Below are positions 16,560-24,838 of a stretch of DNA of 64,000 nucleotides, in pieces. Positions within the stretch are counted from its first letter, which is position 1, and every line of letters begins with the position of its first letter. The position numbers and the translations under genes are program-made. The notes beneath the pieces are model-generated. The model did no database searches. It worked only from the letters and a program-made list of their open reading frames with translations, and was not told the origin of the DNA. Source of the stretch: Planococcus beigongshangi (GTDB taxonomy: Bacteria > Bacillota > Bacilli > Bacillales_A > Planococcaceae); the NCBI RefSeq assembly GCF_016820495.1, contig NZ_JADHDU010000003.1, forward strand, positions 124,367 to 188,366. Reading direction: 5' to 3'.

Positions 16560-16597
16560 GAGAGTCGGTTGCTGAGGGGCAGCCGGCTTTTTGTTGT
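16560..16597 (+). terminator. Terminator of the ba3 oxidase operon
   Basis: AGTCGG(T)TGC pairs with GCA(G)CCGGCT and is followed by TTTTTG. Confidence 0.7.
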
Positions 16598-16640
16598 TGT
16601 GGACGGGAGAAGTGTGGTTTGTGGGTGAGAGAGTGGGGTT

Positions 16641-16760
16641 GTGGGCGGAGAATCGGGTTTATGTGCGGTGAGCGGATTTTGTGTGCGCAGAATCAAGTTT
16701 ATGTGCGCAAAATGAGATTTATGTGCGCAGTGCTAATTTCATGTCACTGCTATCAATAAT
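16641..16760. repeat. Intergenic direct-repeat array C1, 20-bp period
   Basis: The core ATGTGCGCAGAAT-like unit recurs at 16641, 16661, 16681, 16701, 16721 and (degenerate) 16741, a strict 20-bp period. Array C2 (26670) carries the same variable segments in the same order. Both arrays continue into a shared tail (TCACTGCTATCAATAAT) and then a double-hairpin cassette. It lies between convergent genes. Confidence 0.9.
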
Positions 16761-16807
16761 GTGTGCCGGTAAACCGGATTTCACTATCCCGTTTTGATAG
16801 CTACCTC

Positions 16808-16902
16808 ACCCAAAGTTCAAGAACAACAGCGGATGTTTTTCGCCGGGGCGAAAAACTCCAATCCCTTGAAGGAAGGCTTCGCGTCCGCGAAGCCTTTTTC
16901 AT
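16808..16902 (+). repeat. Double-hairpin cassette, copy 1
   Basis: A roughly 95-base element with two stems: GTTTTTCGCC / GCGAAAAAC, then AAGGCTTCGC / GCGAAGCCTT followed by TTTTTC. Loops differ between copies while stems are kept. The second stem looks like a rho-independent terminator. Other copies: 26856, 32189 and 34379, all on the same strand. Confidence 0.85.
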
Positions 16903-16918
16903 ACCATTCTTTCAAAAA

Positions 16919-16953
16919 ACAAAAAAGAGCGGTCACCCAAGGGCGGCCGCTCT
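16919..16953 (-). terminator. Terminator of the M23 endopeptidase gene
   Basis: On the minus strand AGAGCGG pairs with CCGCTCT around a 14-base loop and is followed by TTTTTTG. Confidence 0.75.
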
Positions 16954-16960
16954 TTCAATA

Positions 16961-18412
16961 TTAGTTGATGTAATTCGATGGGTTGACTGCATTTGTGCGT
17001 GAGCCATTCCAATTTCCTACGTGCACTTCGAAGTGAAGGTGCGGTCCGCTTGAACGTCCTGTGCTGCCCATCGCGCCGATGCGGCCGCCCTGGGAGACAT
17101 ATTGTCCCTGGCTGACAGAGATGGAATTCAAGTGTGCATATACAGTGGCATGGGTTTTGCCGTTGATGGAATGCGTCATCATGACGACATTTCCGTAAGT
17201 GCCCATTGCTCCAGCAAATGTTACATAGCCTGAAGCCGCTGCCTGGATTGGTGTACCCGTGCCGTTGGCGATATCAATCCCGTGGTGGAATTCTCTGGCA
17301 CCAAAGATTGTGCGGTATCCGTATGGAGATGAAATGCGTCCAGATGCCGGGCGAATAAATCCGCCGCTATTGGATTCTGGTGGTGCAGAAACGGACGGTG
17401 CCGGTGTACTGTCTTTTTCTTTTGCTTCAGCTTCGCGTTTCGCAGCTGCTTCACGCTCATCTGCTGCCTGGCGTTCAGCTTCATTTTTCGCTGCCGCGCG
17501 TTCTGCCGCCGCTTTTTCGGCTGCTGCTTTCTCAGCCGCTGCACGTTCCGCCGCCGCTTTTTCAGCTGCTGCGCGTTCCGCTGCTAATCTCGCCTGGCGC
17601 TCTTCTTCAGCTTTTCTTGCCAATTCTGCAAGGCGTTCCTGTTCGGCAACGATCTGTTTTTCAAGATCTGCGCTGATTTCGATAACGTCAGCATATTCTT
17701 CGCCCAAAACGACTTTTTCGCTTTCAAGGCGTTTTTGTTCTGCTTTCAACTCTTCAGCAAGAACCCCTTGCTCTTTTTTCTGGCCGTCAAGGTCGGCTTT
17801 CAAGCCTTTCAATTCAGCACCGCGCGCTTCCTGCTCTGCCAGTTTCGTTTCGACAGAAGCTTTTTGTTCAGCCAGCAACTCTTTATCCGCTGCCTGTTCA
17901 CGCATGATTTCGCGGTCAGCGTCGATCAATGTGCTGACTGCAGAAAAACGGTCGATGAAATCAACGAAGCTGTTGGCGCCAAGAAGGACATCAATATAGT
18001 CGACAGAACCGCCGCTCAATTGGATTGCGCGGGCGCGTTCCTGGAGAAGTTCAGTGCGTTCTTCGATCTTATGTATCAATACCTCAATGGATGCGCGAAG
18101 TTCTTCGATCTCCTCTTTTGTTTGGGCGATTTCAGCTTCGACACCTTTGATCTTGCCTTCAGTTTCTTTGACTTTATTGTTCAGTTCCTGGATTTTTCCC
18201 AGAATGGTTTCAAGGTTTGAAACTGTTTCTTTAATCTCGGTATCTTTTTGCTTGATCCCTGAATTCAATTCGTTCTTTTTCTGCTCGGCTTCCTGTTGCT
18301 TCTGCTCGAGCTCGCTTAACGTATTGGCATTGGCGTCGACGGTTGGCAATAAAATTGAGATGGCTAGCAATGATGAAATTCCGGACAACATCCATTTCGA
18401 CTTCAAGTTCAA
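16961..18412 (-). CDS. PcsB/CwlO-like M23 peptidoglycan endopeptidase
   Basis: 483 residues from a TTG at 18412, which GAAAGGGG precedes at proper spacing. Signal peptide (about 6-30, cleavage near ANANT), long coiled coil (about 35-265, PcsB type), an Ala/Glu/Lys-rich linker with repeated AAAEKAAAER units (about 285-335) and a C-terminal M23/LytM domain. Zinc ligands are visible in HHGIDIANG (H-x3-D) and HLHFEVHVG (HxH). Such enzymes cut cell wall cross-links for growth or division and are usually held in check through FtsEX acting on the coiled coil. It is monocistronic. Several TGTWA half-sites lie upstream but none forms a properly spaced WalR box. Confidence 0.92.
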   Translation of the reverse strand: MNLKSKWMLSGISSLLAISILLPTVDANANTLSELEQKQQEAEQKKNELNSGIKQKDTEIKETVSNLETILGKIQELNNKVKETEGKIKGVEAEIAQTKEEIEELRASIEVLIHKIEERTELLQERARAIQLSGGSVDYIDVLLGANSFVDFIDRFSAVSTLIDADREIMREQAADKELLAEQKASVETKLAEQEARGAELKGLKADLDGQKKEQGVLAEELKAEQKRLESEKVVLGEEYADVIEISADLEKQIVAEQERLAELARKAEEERQARLAAERAAAEKAAAERAAAEKAAAEKAAAERAAAKNEAERQAADEREAAAKREAEAKEKDSTPAPSVSAPPESNSGGFIRPASGRISSPYGYRTIFGAREFHHGIDIANGTGTPIQAAASGYVTFAGAMGTYGNVVMMTHSINGKTHATVYAHLNSISVSQGQYVSQGGRIGAMGSTGRSSGPHLHFEVHVGNWNGSRTNAVNPSNYIN

Positions 18413-18971
18413 GTTGTTTACCCCTTTCAAAATATCAAATATATATTCTTAATCTATAATCTTTATCTATTATTGAATAGTTTTTTCAAATGAAAAATTG
18501 CGTCTATTAAAATCGCAGCACGTTCATTATAACAGCTGTAAACCTTTATAATATTACAGTTGTATATCAATTTATAACGTAATGTAACACTCCGGGTGAG
18601 TCAAAAGACCTTGGTATCATACTGGAAAATGAGTTTTGAAAATCCCTGCCGAAGTTTTCTCTAACTCTTACGTAATGTAATCAAAACAGAATAGACTCGC
18701 TGTAAGACAAGAGAATCACCAGTTAACTTTTTTATCCGACTGCTCATAATTTTCAGCTTGTTATATTTTCATGGGCTTATTCTTTGAATTTATTCCATCG
18801 GAAGGGTGTGAAAGAAACAGGTCTATATTCCTGAGATATATTACAAGCAAATCAAAACGGCAAGAGGAGGAAAGAAATGCGGTCCCGAGAAGAAACGCAG
18901 AAATAAAATCTATGCGGGCATAATGATTTTGGCAGATTCGTTTAAACGTGGGGCGCACAGTGGACAGGTGA
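18413..18971. other. Gene-free stretch
   Basis: An A/T-rich 560-base region upstream of the M23 gene. It holds TATAAT-like and TTGATA-like elements on the minus strand near 18515-18575, two similar ACGTAATGTAA segments near 18577 and 18670, and a 9-codon frame at 18877 behind a strong AGAGGAGG. No family-level gene was recognised on either strand. Confidence 0.5.
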
Positions 18972-18974
18972 GTG

Positions 18975-19003
18975 TGTCAAGGAACTCCTCGGCGTGCTAT
19001 AAT
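18975..19003 (+). promoter_or_regulatory. Promoter of the small basic protein gene
   Basis: TGCTATAAT (extended -10; TATAAT at 18998-19003) with TGTCAA at 18975-18980, spaced 17 bases. Confidence 0.55.
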
Positions 19004-19028
19004 GCAAGATAGTAATGGAGTGATGGAA

Positions 19029-19217
19029 ATGGCAAAAGAAAAGAAAAAAAGCGGCACGGGCCAAGGCACCGGCAAAAAAGGCTGGAATCGCTGGAAAGCG
19101 GGATCCAATAAAGCCAAAAGCTTCAAGCCTTACACAAGTAAAAACACCAAAAAAACAGATGCCGGCAAATCAGGCGAAAAAGCGAATTCTGACGAACCGG
19201 GCTGGATTGACGGCTAA
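19029..19217 (+). CDS. Small basic DUF3934-like protein
   Basis: 62 residues from the ATG at 19029 (MAKEKKKSGTGQGTGKKGWN), with GGAG upstream; the frame continues upstream without a ribosome binding site. Very rich in Lys and Gly with the block GTGKKGWNRWKAGSNKAKS, which resembles DUF3934 small proteins of Bacillales from memory. Function unknown; charge suggests nucleic acid contact, but this is only inference. A promoter (18975-19003) and a terminator (19240-19277) flank it, supporting a real gene. Confidence 0.7.
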   Translation: MAKEKKKSGTGQGTGKKGWNRWKAGSNKAKSFKPYTSKNTKKTDAGKSGEKANSDEPGWIDG

Positions 19218-19239
19218 TCAATGCTTATATAGTAGAAAC

Positions 19240-19277
19240 AGAATTGCCGCCCTGAAGAGGGGCGGCATTTTTTTGTA
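19240..19277 (+). terminator. Terminator of the DUF3934-like gene
   Basis: GCCGCCC pairs with GGGGCGGC around TGAAGA and is followed by seven T residues. Confidence 0.9.
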
Positions 19278-19286
19278 TGAGAGGCT

Positions 19287-19390
19287 TGGCGATCACAAAA
19301 CGGCTTATCCCGATCATAAAAGTCGTTATGCCGATCATAAAACGACTTATCCCGATCACAAACTGGCTCATCCCGATCACAAAAGTTCAA
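19287..19390. repeat. Intergenic direct-repeat array D1, 21-bp period, five units
   Basis: The core CCGATCACAAAA recurs with GATC at 19291, 19312, 19333, 19354 and 19375, exactly 21 bp apart. It lies between a terminator and the nucleotidyltransferase gene. Array D2 (34060) has the same core. Confidence 0.9.
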
Positions 19391-19480
19391 ATCCCCCTTT
19401 TTTCATCTAAGAATCTTGATTGGGACTGCGCCAAATGGAATGATATGGTATAGAAGGATAATAGTCAGGAGGGAATCGGG

Positions 19481-20317
19481 ATGGAAAAGGAAGAAAAACA
19501 CGCAAAACGGGACGAAAGCTTACCGGAAGTCAGAGAGCAGCTCTTGGAACGGGCATTACGGGATCTTCAGCAGGATCCGGATGTGCTTGCCATTTATCTG
19601 ACAGGCTCCCTCGCCAAGGGGAACGCGGACAGCTACTCGGATATCGATCTCCACACCATCGTCAAACCAGATAAGCTGGAAGGTTTTATTGCCAATAAGT
19701 TTGGACGCGCAGGGGGCTGGGGCCATGTGCTGTTTTATGAAGGGATTGCGGCATCCCCGGTGATTGTCAGCCATTTCGACTGCTTTGTTAAAGTCGATTC
19801 CTGGTATCAGACGATCGACGAAATCCAACCGTCGATTTGGCTGAAAGGCATGAAGATCCTCTATGATCCACACAGGATCCTGGAGCCGATCCGCCAGCTT
19901 TCGGAAGAGGCCGTCTATACAGTTTCACCTGCGGAAGTCGGGTTCTGGCGCACGAAGATGCTGGCGTTCATCCACGAAACCTACCGGGCAGGCATGCGGG
20001 ATGAACCCTATTATGCACTCGCCAATCTCGATAGCGTCCGCTGGCTGATGGCATACGGCTGGTATATGGAAATGGGCGAGCATCTCGACAGCCCTTATCA
20101 GGTCTGGTCAAAAATCGAAGGGCCGCGAAGCCTGCTGCGCGAGGATCAGCTGCAGCGATTGGCTGGTTGGTCGGCTGATCGGCATGTCCGCAGCCTATTA
20201 ACTGCACTCGGGCACATAGCGACGGAATTCGTTCAGCTCAATAAAACATTGAGCCGGCAAGCGGGCGTCGAGGATGGCAGTGAATCAGTGGAAAAAGCAT
20301 TGAATCTGGTGCTCTAA
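19481..20317 (+). CDS. Nucleotidyltransferase-domain protein (aminoglycoside adenylyltransferase-like)
   Basis: 278 residues. The polymerase-beta-type NTP site is GSLAKGNADSYSDIDL (about 43-58), with the GS pair and the DxD metal-binding residues, then a further Asp in SHFDCFVKV (about 105). A helical C-terminal part follows. Layout and length resemble ANT-type antibiotic nucleotidyltransferases, but substrate is unproven. It is followed 13 bases later by an AAC(6')-like acetyltransferase and then GrpB, likely in one operon. GGAGG precedes the start. Confidence 0.75.
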   Translation: MEKEEKHAKRDESLPEVREQLLERALRDLQQDPDVLAIYLTGSLAKGNADSYSDIDLHTIVKPDKLEGFIANKFGRAGGWGHVLFYEGIAASPVIVSHFDCFVKVDSWYQTIDEIQPSIWLKGMKILYDPHRILEPIRQLSEEAVYTVSPAEVGFWRTKMLAFIHETYRAGMRDEPYYALANLDSVRWLMAYGWYMEMGEHLDSPYQVWSKIEGPRSLLREDQLQRLAGWSADRHVRSLLTALGHIATEFVQLNKTLSRQAGVEDGSESVEKALNLVL

Positions 20318-20330
20318 GGAGGCAGCTGAG

Positions 20331-20879
20331 ATGAAGATCCGCAAAATGGTCCATGAAGATCTGGAGCTGATGACGAAATGGCTCAATACGAAGGAAATCC
20401 TTGAATTCTTTGGCCACCCGAGCGCACCGCCGAGCGCCCGGCAAGTACAGGAGAAATACGGCCCGCGGATTGACGGGGCGATAGCGGTGGAACCGTATAT
20501 TGCGGAAACAGATGGGCGGCCGTTCGCATTCCTGCAAGGCTACCGTATAGCGAACGCGGATTACGCAAATTACGGTTACGCTATGGATGAAACGATTTAC
20601 GGCATCGACCAGTTCATAGGAGAACCGGCTCTTTTCAATAAAGGCTATGGCACTCGATTGGTAACGGAATTCGTGAATTTTATTTTTCAGGAAAAACAGG
20701 CGGACGCCATCGTGTTGGATCCGGAGCTGAGCAATCCACGGGCCATCCGCTGCTATGAGAAATGCGGTTTCCGTAAAGTGAAGAAGATTGAAGGCAATAA
20801 GAAATGGCTGATGGAAATTTCGCGGGACACCGGAATCCTTCAGTTCAGCGGCAGCAGAGAAAGCGGAGGGAAGCAATGA
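20331..20879 (+). CDS. AAC(6')-like GNAT acetyltransferase
   Basis: 182 residues. GIDQFIGEPALFNKGYGTRLV (about 87-107) and NPRAIRCYEKCGFRKV (about 132-147) resemble the motif A/B blocks of aminoglycoside 6'-N-acetyltransferases. The family also includes acetyltransferases of siderophores and unknown small molecules, so resistance is only a possibility. AAGGAGG precedes the ATG. The stop codon overlaps the GrpB start (ATGA). Confidence 0.75.
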   Translation: MKIRKMVHEDLELMTKWLNTKEILEFFGHPSAPPSARQVQEKYGPRIDGAIAVEPYIAETDGRPFAFLQGYRIANADYANYGYAMDETIYGIDQFIGEPALFNKGYGTRLVTEFVNFIFQEKQADAIVLDPELSNPRAIRCYEKCGFRKVKKIEGNKKWLMEISRDTGILQFSGSRESGGKQ

Positions 20880-21400
20880 GAAGAGTGAACGTTTCACTAT
20901 ATAGCGAAGAATGGCCGGTTTTATTCGCAGAGGAATCGGGGCAAATCAAGCGGATCTTGGGGGAAGAGCTGGTGGAGATCCATCATTTCGGCAGCACTTC
21001 GGTTCCCAGTCTCGCAGCGAAGTCGATCATCGATATGCTGGGCGTCGTGAAAGACATCGAGTTGGTCGACCGATTTAATGCGGAACTGCAGATTTTCGGC
21101 TACGAAGGAAAAGGCGAAAATGGCATTCCAGGCCGCAGGTATTTCCAAAAAGGCGGCGATGAGCGGACGCACCACCTGCATATTTACCAGATCGGCAGTC
21201 CTGAAATCGGGCGTCATCTGGTATTCAGGGATTTCCTTCGCGCGCACCCTGACGCTGCGGAAGAGTACGGGGAGTTGAAGCTGCGTCTTGCCAAACAATT
21301 TCCGTATGACATCGATTCGTATATCAATGGCAAAGAGGGATTGGCGACGGACATCCAAGGACAGGCAATTGCATGGCAACGAAATCAGGAAAAATACTGA
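20876..21400 (+). CDS. GrpB family protein (UPF0157)
   Basis: 174 residues from the ATG at 20876, which overlaps the upstream stop codon as ATGA; AGCGGAGGG precedes it. GrpB signature: VEIHHFGSTSVPSLAAKSIIDML (about 32-54) and HHLHIYQIGS (about 95). The fold is nucleotidyltransferase-like with a GS pair, but the function is not established. A second GrpB gene lies at 32363. Confidence 0.85.
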   Translation: MRRVNVSLYSEEWPVLFAEESGQIKRILGEELVEIHHFGSTSVPSLAAKSIIDMLGVVKDIELVDRFNAELQIFGYEGKGENGIPGRRYFQKGGDERTHHLHIYQIGSPEIGRHLVFRDFLRAHPDAAEEYGELKLRLAKQFPYDIDSYINGKEGLATDIQGQAIAWQRNQEKY

Positions 21401-21419
21401 TAGTGCAAAGAAGCAAATC

Positions 21420-22103
21420 ATGACATCATTCATCTTCGATATGGACGGAACGTTATTTCAGACCGATAAGATTCTGGAGTTGGCGCTTGTAGATGCGTTT
21501 GACCGGTTAAGGAAGCTGAACCTTTGGGATGCGGGGACGCCGATTGATAAATACCGTGAAATCATGGGTGTGCCGCTGCCGAAAGTTTGGGAAGAACTGC
21601 TGCCTCAACACTCCGGTGAAGTCCGGAAAGCCGCAAACGAATTTTTCCACGAACGGTTGATCTGGAACATCCAAAACGGCAACGGCGCATTATATCCGAA
21701 TGTCGAAGAGGTGTTCAAGTACATAACGGACAATGACCATAAGATCTATATCGCAAGCAACGGCTTAACTGCCTATTTGGCCGCCATCACCAAGTTTTAT
21801 CGGCTGGATCGCTGGGTCACAGAGACCTTCAGCATCGAACAGGTCTCTTCATTGGATAAAGGCGAACTGGTGCGCTCGATCATGGAGAAGTATCATATTC
21901 AGGACGGAGCTGTCATCGGCGACCGGCTGTCCGATATCAACGCCGCAAAAGCTAATAAGCTGACCGCCATCGGCTGCAGGTTCGATTTTGCGCAGGAATC
22001 GGAATTGGCCCAGGCTGATTTTGTGATTGAGGATTTGGCGGAATTGATGGACTTAACAAATGGAGACATTTTACACGCGAATAAAGTCCGGCGAGCGGAT
22101 TGA
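21420..22103 (+). CDS. HAD family hydrolase
   Basis: 227 residues from the ATG at 21420; the frame is open upstream inside GrpB, but homologous HAD proteins begin just before FIFDMDGTLF. Motifs: DMDGT (6-10) with nucleophile and acid Asp, SNG in IYIASNGLTAYL (about 116), Lys in SLDKGELV (about 151) and GDRLSDI (about 170). The cap insertion (about 16-90) marks subclass I, phosphoglycolate phosphatase-like. Substrate unknown. Last gene of the 19481-22103 cluster; its ribosome binding site is weak. Confidence 0.85.
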   Translation: MTSFIFDMDGTLFQTDKILELALVDAFDRLRKLNLWDAGTPIDKYREIMGVPLPKVWEELLPQHSGEVRKAANEFFHERLIWNIQNGNGALYPNVEEVFKYITDNDHKIYIASNGLTAYLAAITKFYRLDRWVTETFSIEQVSSLDKGELVRSIMEKYHIQDGAVIGDRLSDINAAKANKLTAIGCRFDFAQESELAQADFVIEDLAELMDLTNGDILHANKVRRAD

Positions 22104-22120
22104 TCATTGACTTTTTAATA

Positions 22121-22163
22121 TGGAAGAGGCTGTCGGGATGCGATTATCCGACAGCCTCTTTGT
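22121..22163 (+). terminator. Terminator of the nucleotidyltransferase-HAD cluster
   Basis: AGAGGCTGTCGG pairs with CCGACAGCCTCT around an 11-base loop and is followed by TTTG. Confidence 0.8.
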
Positions 22164-22180
22164 GTTTTCCTATACAAAAT

Positions 22181-22305
22181 GGCTGAGTGCTCATAGAACG
22201 TCGAAAAGTGCTCATAGAATCCGCTGAGTGATCATAGAACGCACTGAGTGATCATAGAACACCAAAAAGTGCTCATAGAATCAAATAAGTGCTCATAGAA
22301 TCCAA
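22181..22305. repeat. Intergenic direct-repeat array E1, 20/21-bp period, six units
   Basis: The core GTGCTCATAGAAT recurs with TCAT at 22191, 22212, 22232, 22252, 22273 and 22293, so the step is 20 or 21. Two neighbouring variable segments match those in array E2 (24831). It lies between the HAD terminator and the XRE operators. Confidence 0.9.
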
Positions 22306-22348
22306 CCGGCTGAAAAATAAAGCAGAATAGAGAGTGAAAATAAAAAAG

Positions 22349-22408
22349 GTAAAGATTTCTTTACATTTCAACTTCAATGTTTTATTATATACGTAAAGAT
22401 ATCTTTAC
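22349..22408. promoter_or_regulatory. Two operator palindromes before the first XRE module
   Basis: GTAAAGATTTCTTTAC at 22349-22364 and GTAAAGATATCTTTAC at 22393-22408, both GTAAAG-N4-CTTTAC, 44 bases apart. A TATTAT-like -10 lies at 22383-22388, so the second site would overlap the start of transcription. The same palindrome type occurs three times before the second XRE module. Confidence 0.8.
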
Positions 22409-22436
22409 ATAAATTTTCCTGAAAGCAGGGATCGGC

Positions 22437-22649
22437 ATGCCGGTGAAAAATAATATCCAAAAAATCCGGAAAGAGCGGGGCATCAAGCAAATAACGATGG
22501 CTGAAGATCTGCAGGTAACGCGGCAGACGTTTACGGCCATCGAGAAGAATAAATACAATCCGAGTCTGGAATTGGCGTTGAAAATCATCAAGTATTTCGA
22601 TCTGCCGATTGAGGAAGTATTCACACTGGAAGAGGAGGAAGGGAAATGA
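22437..22649 (+). CDS. XRE-family (Cro/CI-like) regulator, module 1
   Basis: 70 residues, a bare helix-turn-helix domain: IQKIRKERGIKQITMAEDLQVTRQTFTAIEKNKYNPSLELALKI, recognition helix about 28-40, then an acidic tail LEEEEGK. AGCAGGGA lies upstream. The gene overlaps the start of a membrane protein gene by 4 bases. Two GTAAAG-N4-CTTTAC palindromes in front suggest it represses its own operon. Pairs of this kind are common in Firmicutes; the signal is unknown. Confidence 0.85.
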   Translation: MPVKNNIQKIRKERGIKQITMAEDLQVTRQTFTAIEKNKYNPSLELALKIIKYFDLPIEEVFTLEEEEGK

Positions 22650-23035
22650 AAAAGAAAAAATATGCAAAGTGGAATATTACGATTGGAGCGACAGGCGGGT
22701 TGATCGGCATGATCATTGGAACGCTCATTTTCAGCGGAGTCGACTGGTCAGCCATACTGGGGGCTTTCACCGGTTTTGCTGTCATTTTTCTTATCAACTT
22801 TTTCTACGTGAGGTCGAAGAAGGACAAAACACCGGAAGTCGATGAACGGACCGTCAATAATGTACGCAAGTATTATGCCATTATCGCCAATGTGTTCCTG
22901 GGCGTGCTCTTTCTGGCGCTGGCCGGGTTTACCTATGCGGGACAGGACCAGATTTCAATCAGCTATCTATGGATTTTCGTCATCGCTTATATGCTGATCA
23001 GCGGGATTGGCGCACTGGTTGTCAGCCGGAGATAG
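22646..23035 (+). CDS. DUF2178-like membrane protein, module 1
   Basis: 129 residues with four membrane helices (about 8-30, 34-53, 75-97 and 102-122). Between helices two and three lies the charged loop SKKDKTPEVDERTVNNVRKYY, with the DER motif of such XRE-linked membrane proteins. The start codon overlaps the end of the regulator gene, so they are translated together. The function is unknown; the pair resembles a regulator with a membrane-bound partner. A terminator follows. Confidence 0.7.
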   Translation: MKKKKYAKWNITIGATGGLIGMIIGTLIFSGVDWSAILGAFTGFAVIFLINFFYVRSKKDKTPEVDERTVNNVRKYYAIIANVFLGVLFLALAGFTYAGQDQISISYLWIFVIAYMLISGIGALVVSRR

Positions 23036-23042
23036 AGCCGGC

Positions 23043-23083
23043 AAAGGAGGAAGCAGGAATCCGGGCTTCCTCCTTTTTATTTG
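23043..23083 (+). terminator. Terminator of XRE module 1
   Basis: AAGGAGGAAGC pairs with GCTTCCTCCTT and is followed by TTTTATTT. Confidence 0.85.
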
Positions 23084-23146
23084 TCCTTCCTGCATTGAAA
23101 CTTTCTCATGCAGCGCCCGTATAAAATAAGAGGGAGAGGTGCTGAC

Positions 23147-24838
23147 ATGGAAAATGGATTTATCTTGATCGGCTTATTTGTCGCCGGTTTTATTGTCTAC
23201 CAGCTGTTGACGCGAAACGGCCGGAAACTGAAGAAGATCCGGCAGGAATGGGAGACCGGCGACTTCATCGCGCTGAGTGAGGATGTTGAATCCGTTTCCT
23301 CGTATTGGCGGAATAAAAAAGAGCGTACGGATTTTTATGCCGGCGTCGATGGCATCACGTGGGACGACCTGTCGATGGATCAGGTATTCAAAAAAGTGAA
23401 TTACACCCAGACCAGCGTCGGTTCGGAGTACTTGTTCAATCAGCTGCGGGATATAGATCCGAAACTCGGGGATCTTCAGTCAACAGAAGAACTTTACAGG
23501 CTCGTCGAGAAGGATCAGGCGCTGAGGGAAAAAGTTCTCCTCATTTTGTCCGGTCTCGGCAAACGCAATTATACCGATACATCCTCTTATTTTTATGAAC
23601 TTAATGACCAGAAGATCAAATTTGCATACCTCTATATTTTTCTCGCCTGTCTGCCGGTGCTGTCTGTTCTTCTGATGTTCTTCAATTTCAATCTGGGACT
23701 TCTCAGCCTGACAGGTTCAATCGTTCTGAATGCGGTGATTTATTACCGCAATAAAAAGATGCTGGAAAATGATCTGCATTCCATTACCTATGCGGCTGCC
23801 ATTGTGAATACGGGGAAAAGCCTGGCAGCTATGCGCCATCCGCAGCTTCCTGTTTTTGAGGATATCCTGAAAAGGGAAGGAAGAGGCCTGGGGAAAGTGT
23901 CTTTCTTCGGTCAGTTGCTTGCGATCGGCAATAAAAATGGAGGGGACTTCGATTTATTCTTCGAATACTTCCGTATTGTGTTTTTGCTCGATTTCATTTC
24001 CTACAATCAAATCGTGAATACGATTGCCGCGCACCGAAAAGCCTATCAGCAATTATGGGAAGCGATCGGTCAACTGGATGCCGCGATTGCGGTTGCTTTT
24101 TACCGGAAATCGCTGCCGTTTTATACAACGCCTCAGTTCATTGCCGAAGAGGCGCTTGCTTTTGAGGATTTAGTGCATCCGCTGCTGAAGGATCCTGTTG
24201 CGAATTCGTCGGTGCTTGGCAAGTCCGTGCTGATCACGGGATCCAATGCGTCCGGAAAATCGACTTACATCAAAGCGGTCGCCATCAATGCGATCCTGGC
24301 GCAGACGATTAACACGGTTCTGGCTAAGGCTTGGACGATGAAGCCCAGCTATATCGTGACTTCGATGGCTATCCAGGACAATGTCATGGACGGGGACAGT
24401 TATTTTATCGCAGAAATAAAATCGCTGAAACGGATCATCCGGCTGAGCGGGGAAAAGAAACCGCTCCTTTCTTTTGTGGATGAGATTTTGAAAGGCACCA
24501 ATACGATTGAGCGGATTTCCGCCTCAGCCGCCATGATGGAATGGCTGTCTGACCATACAGGCATGAACATCATCGCCTCGCATGATATCGAATTGACGGA
24601 GATTGCAGGAGAAGTCTACACGAATTATCATTTCCGCGAATCAATCGAGGACGGTGAAGTGCTGTTCGATTATAAAATCCACAATGGGCCGTCGCAAACA
24701 CGGAATGCCATCAAGTTGTTGGAAATTATTGGGTATCCAGAAAGTGTGACAGCCCGGGCGAATGGCCTGGCGGAGCACTTTACCGAGGCGCGCGAATGGA
24801 AAGAGCTGGCTGTGTCTGTCTCCGGATCCGCTGAGTGA
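23147..24838 (+). CDS. Membrane-anchored MutS-like ATPase
   Basis: 563 residues from the ATG at 23147 (MENGFILIGLFVAGF), preceded by GAGGGAGAGG. An N-terminal membrane helix (3-20) and two central ones (about 163-181 and 185-204) flank a MutS core/clamp-like helical part. The C-terminal ATPase domain (about 340-550) has Walker A TGSNASGKSTYIK (about 363-375) and Walker B LLSFVDEILKGTN (about 439-451). It lacks the mismatch-recognition domain of MutS. Such membrane homologues are widespread in Firmicutes and Bacteroidetes but uncharacterised. Its stop codon lies inside repeat array E2. Confidence 0.82.
   Translation: MENGFILIGLFVAGFIVYQLLTRNGRKLKKIRQEWETGDFIALSEDVESVSSYWRNKKERTDFYAGVDGITWDDLSMDQVFKKVNYTQTSVGSEYLFNQLRDIDPKLGDLQSTEELYRLVEKDQALREKVLLILSGLGKRNYTDTSSYFYELNDQKIKFAYLYIFLACLPVLSVLLMFFNFNLGLLSLTGSIVLNAVIYYRNKKMLENDLHSITYAAAIVNTGKSLAAMRHPQLPVFEDILKREGRGLGKVSFFGQLLAIGNKNGGDFDLFFEYFRIVFLLDFISYNQIVNTIAAHRKAYQQLWEAIGQLDAAIAVAFYRKSLPFYTTPQFIAEEALAFEDLVHPLLKDPVANSSVLGKSVLITGSNASGKSTYIKAVAINAILAQTINTVLAKAWTMKPSYIVTSMAIQDNVMDGDSYFIAEIKSLKRIIRLSGEKKPLLSFVDEILKGTNTIERISASAAMMEWLSDHTGMNIIASHDIELTEIAGEVYTNYHFRESIEDGEVLFDYKIHNGPSQTRNAIKLLEIIGYPESVTARANGLAEHFTEAREWKELAVSVSGSAE

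Noticed and set aside
18538..18600. WalR box before the M23 gene
   Set aside because: Half-sites of TGTWA type occur but no pair has the required 5-base spacing.
18877..18906. Nine-codon frame behind AGAGGAGG
   Set aside because: Strong binding site but very short and not tied to any gene; noted only in the gap description.
18761..18958. Minus strand 65-codon frame
   Set aside because: No ribosome binding site, no family, and low-complexity codon use. Not supported.
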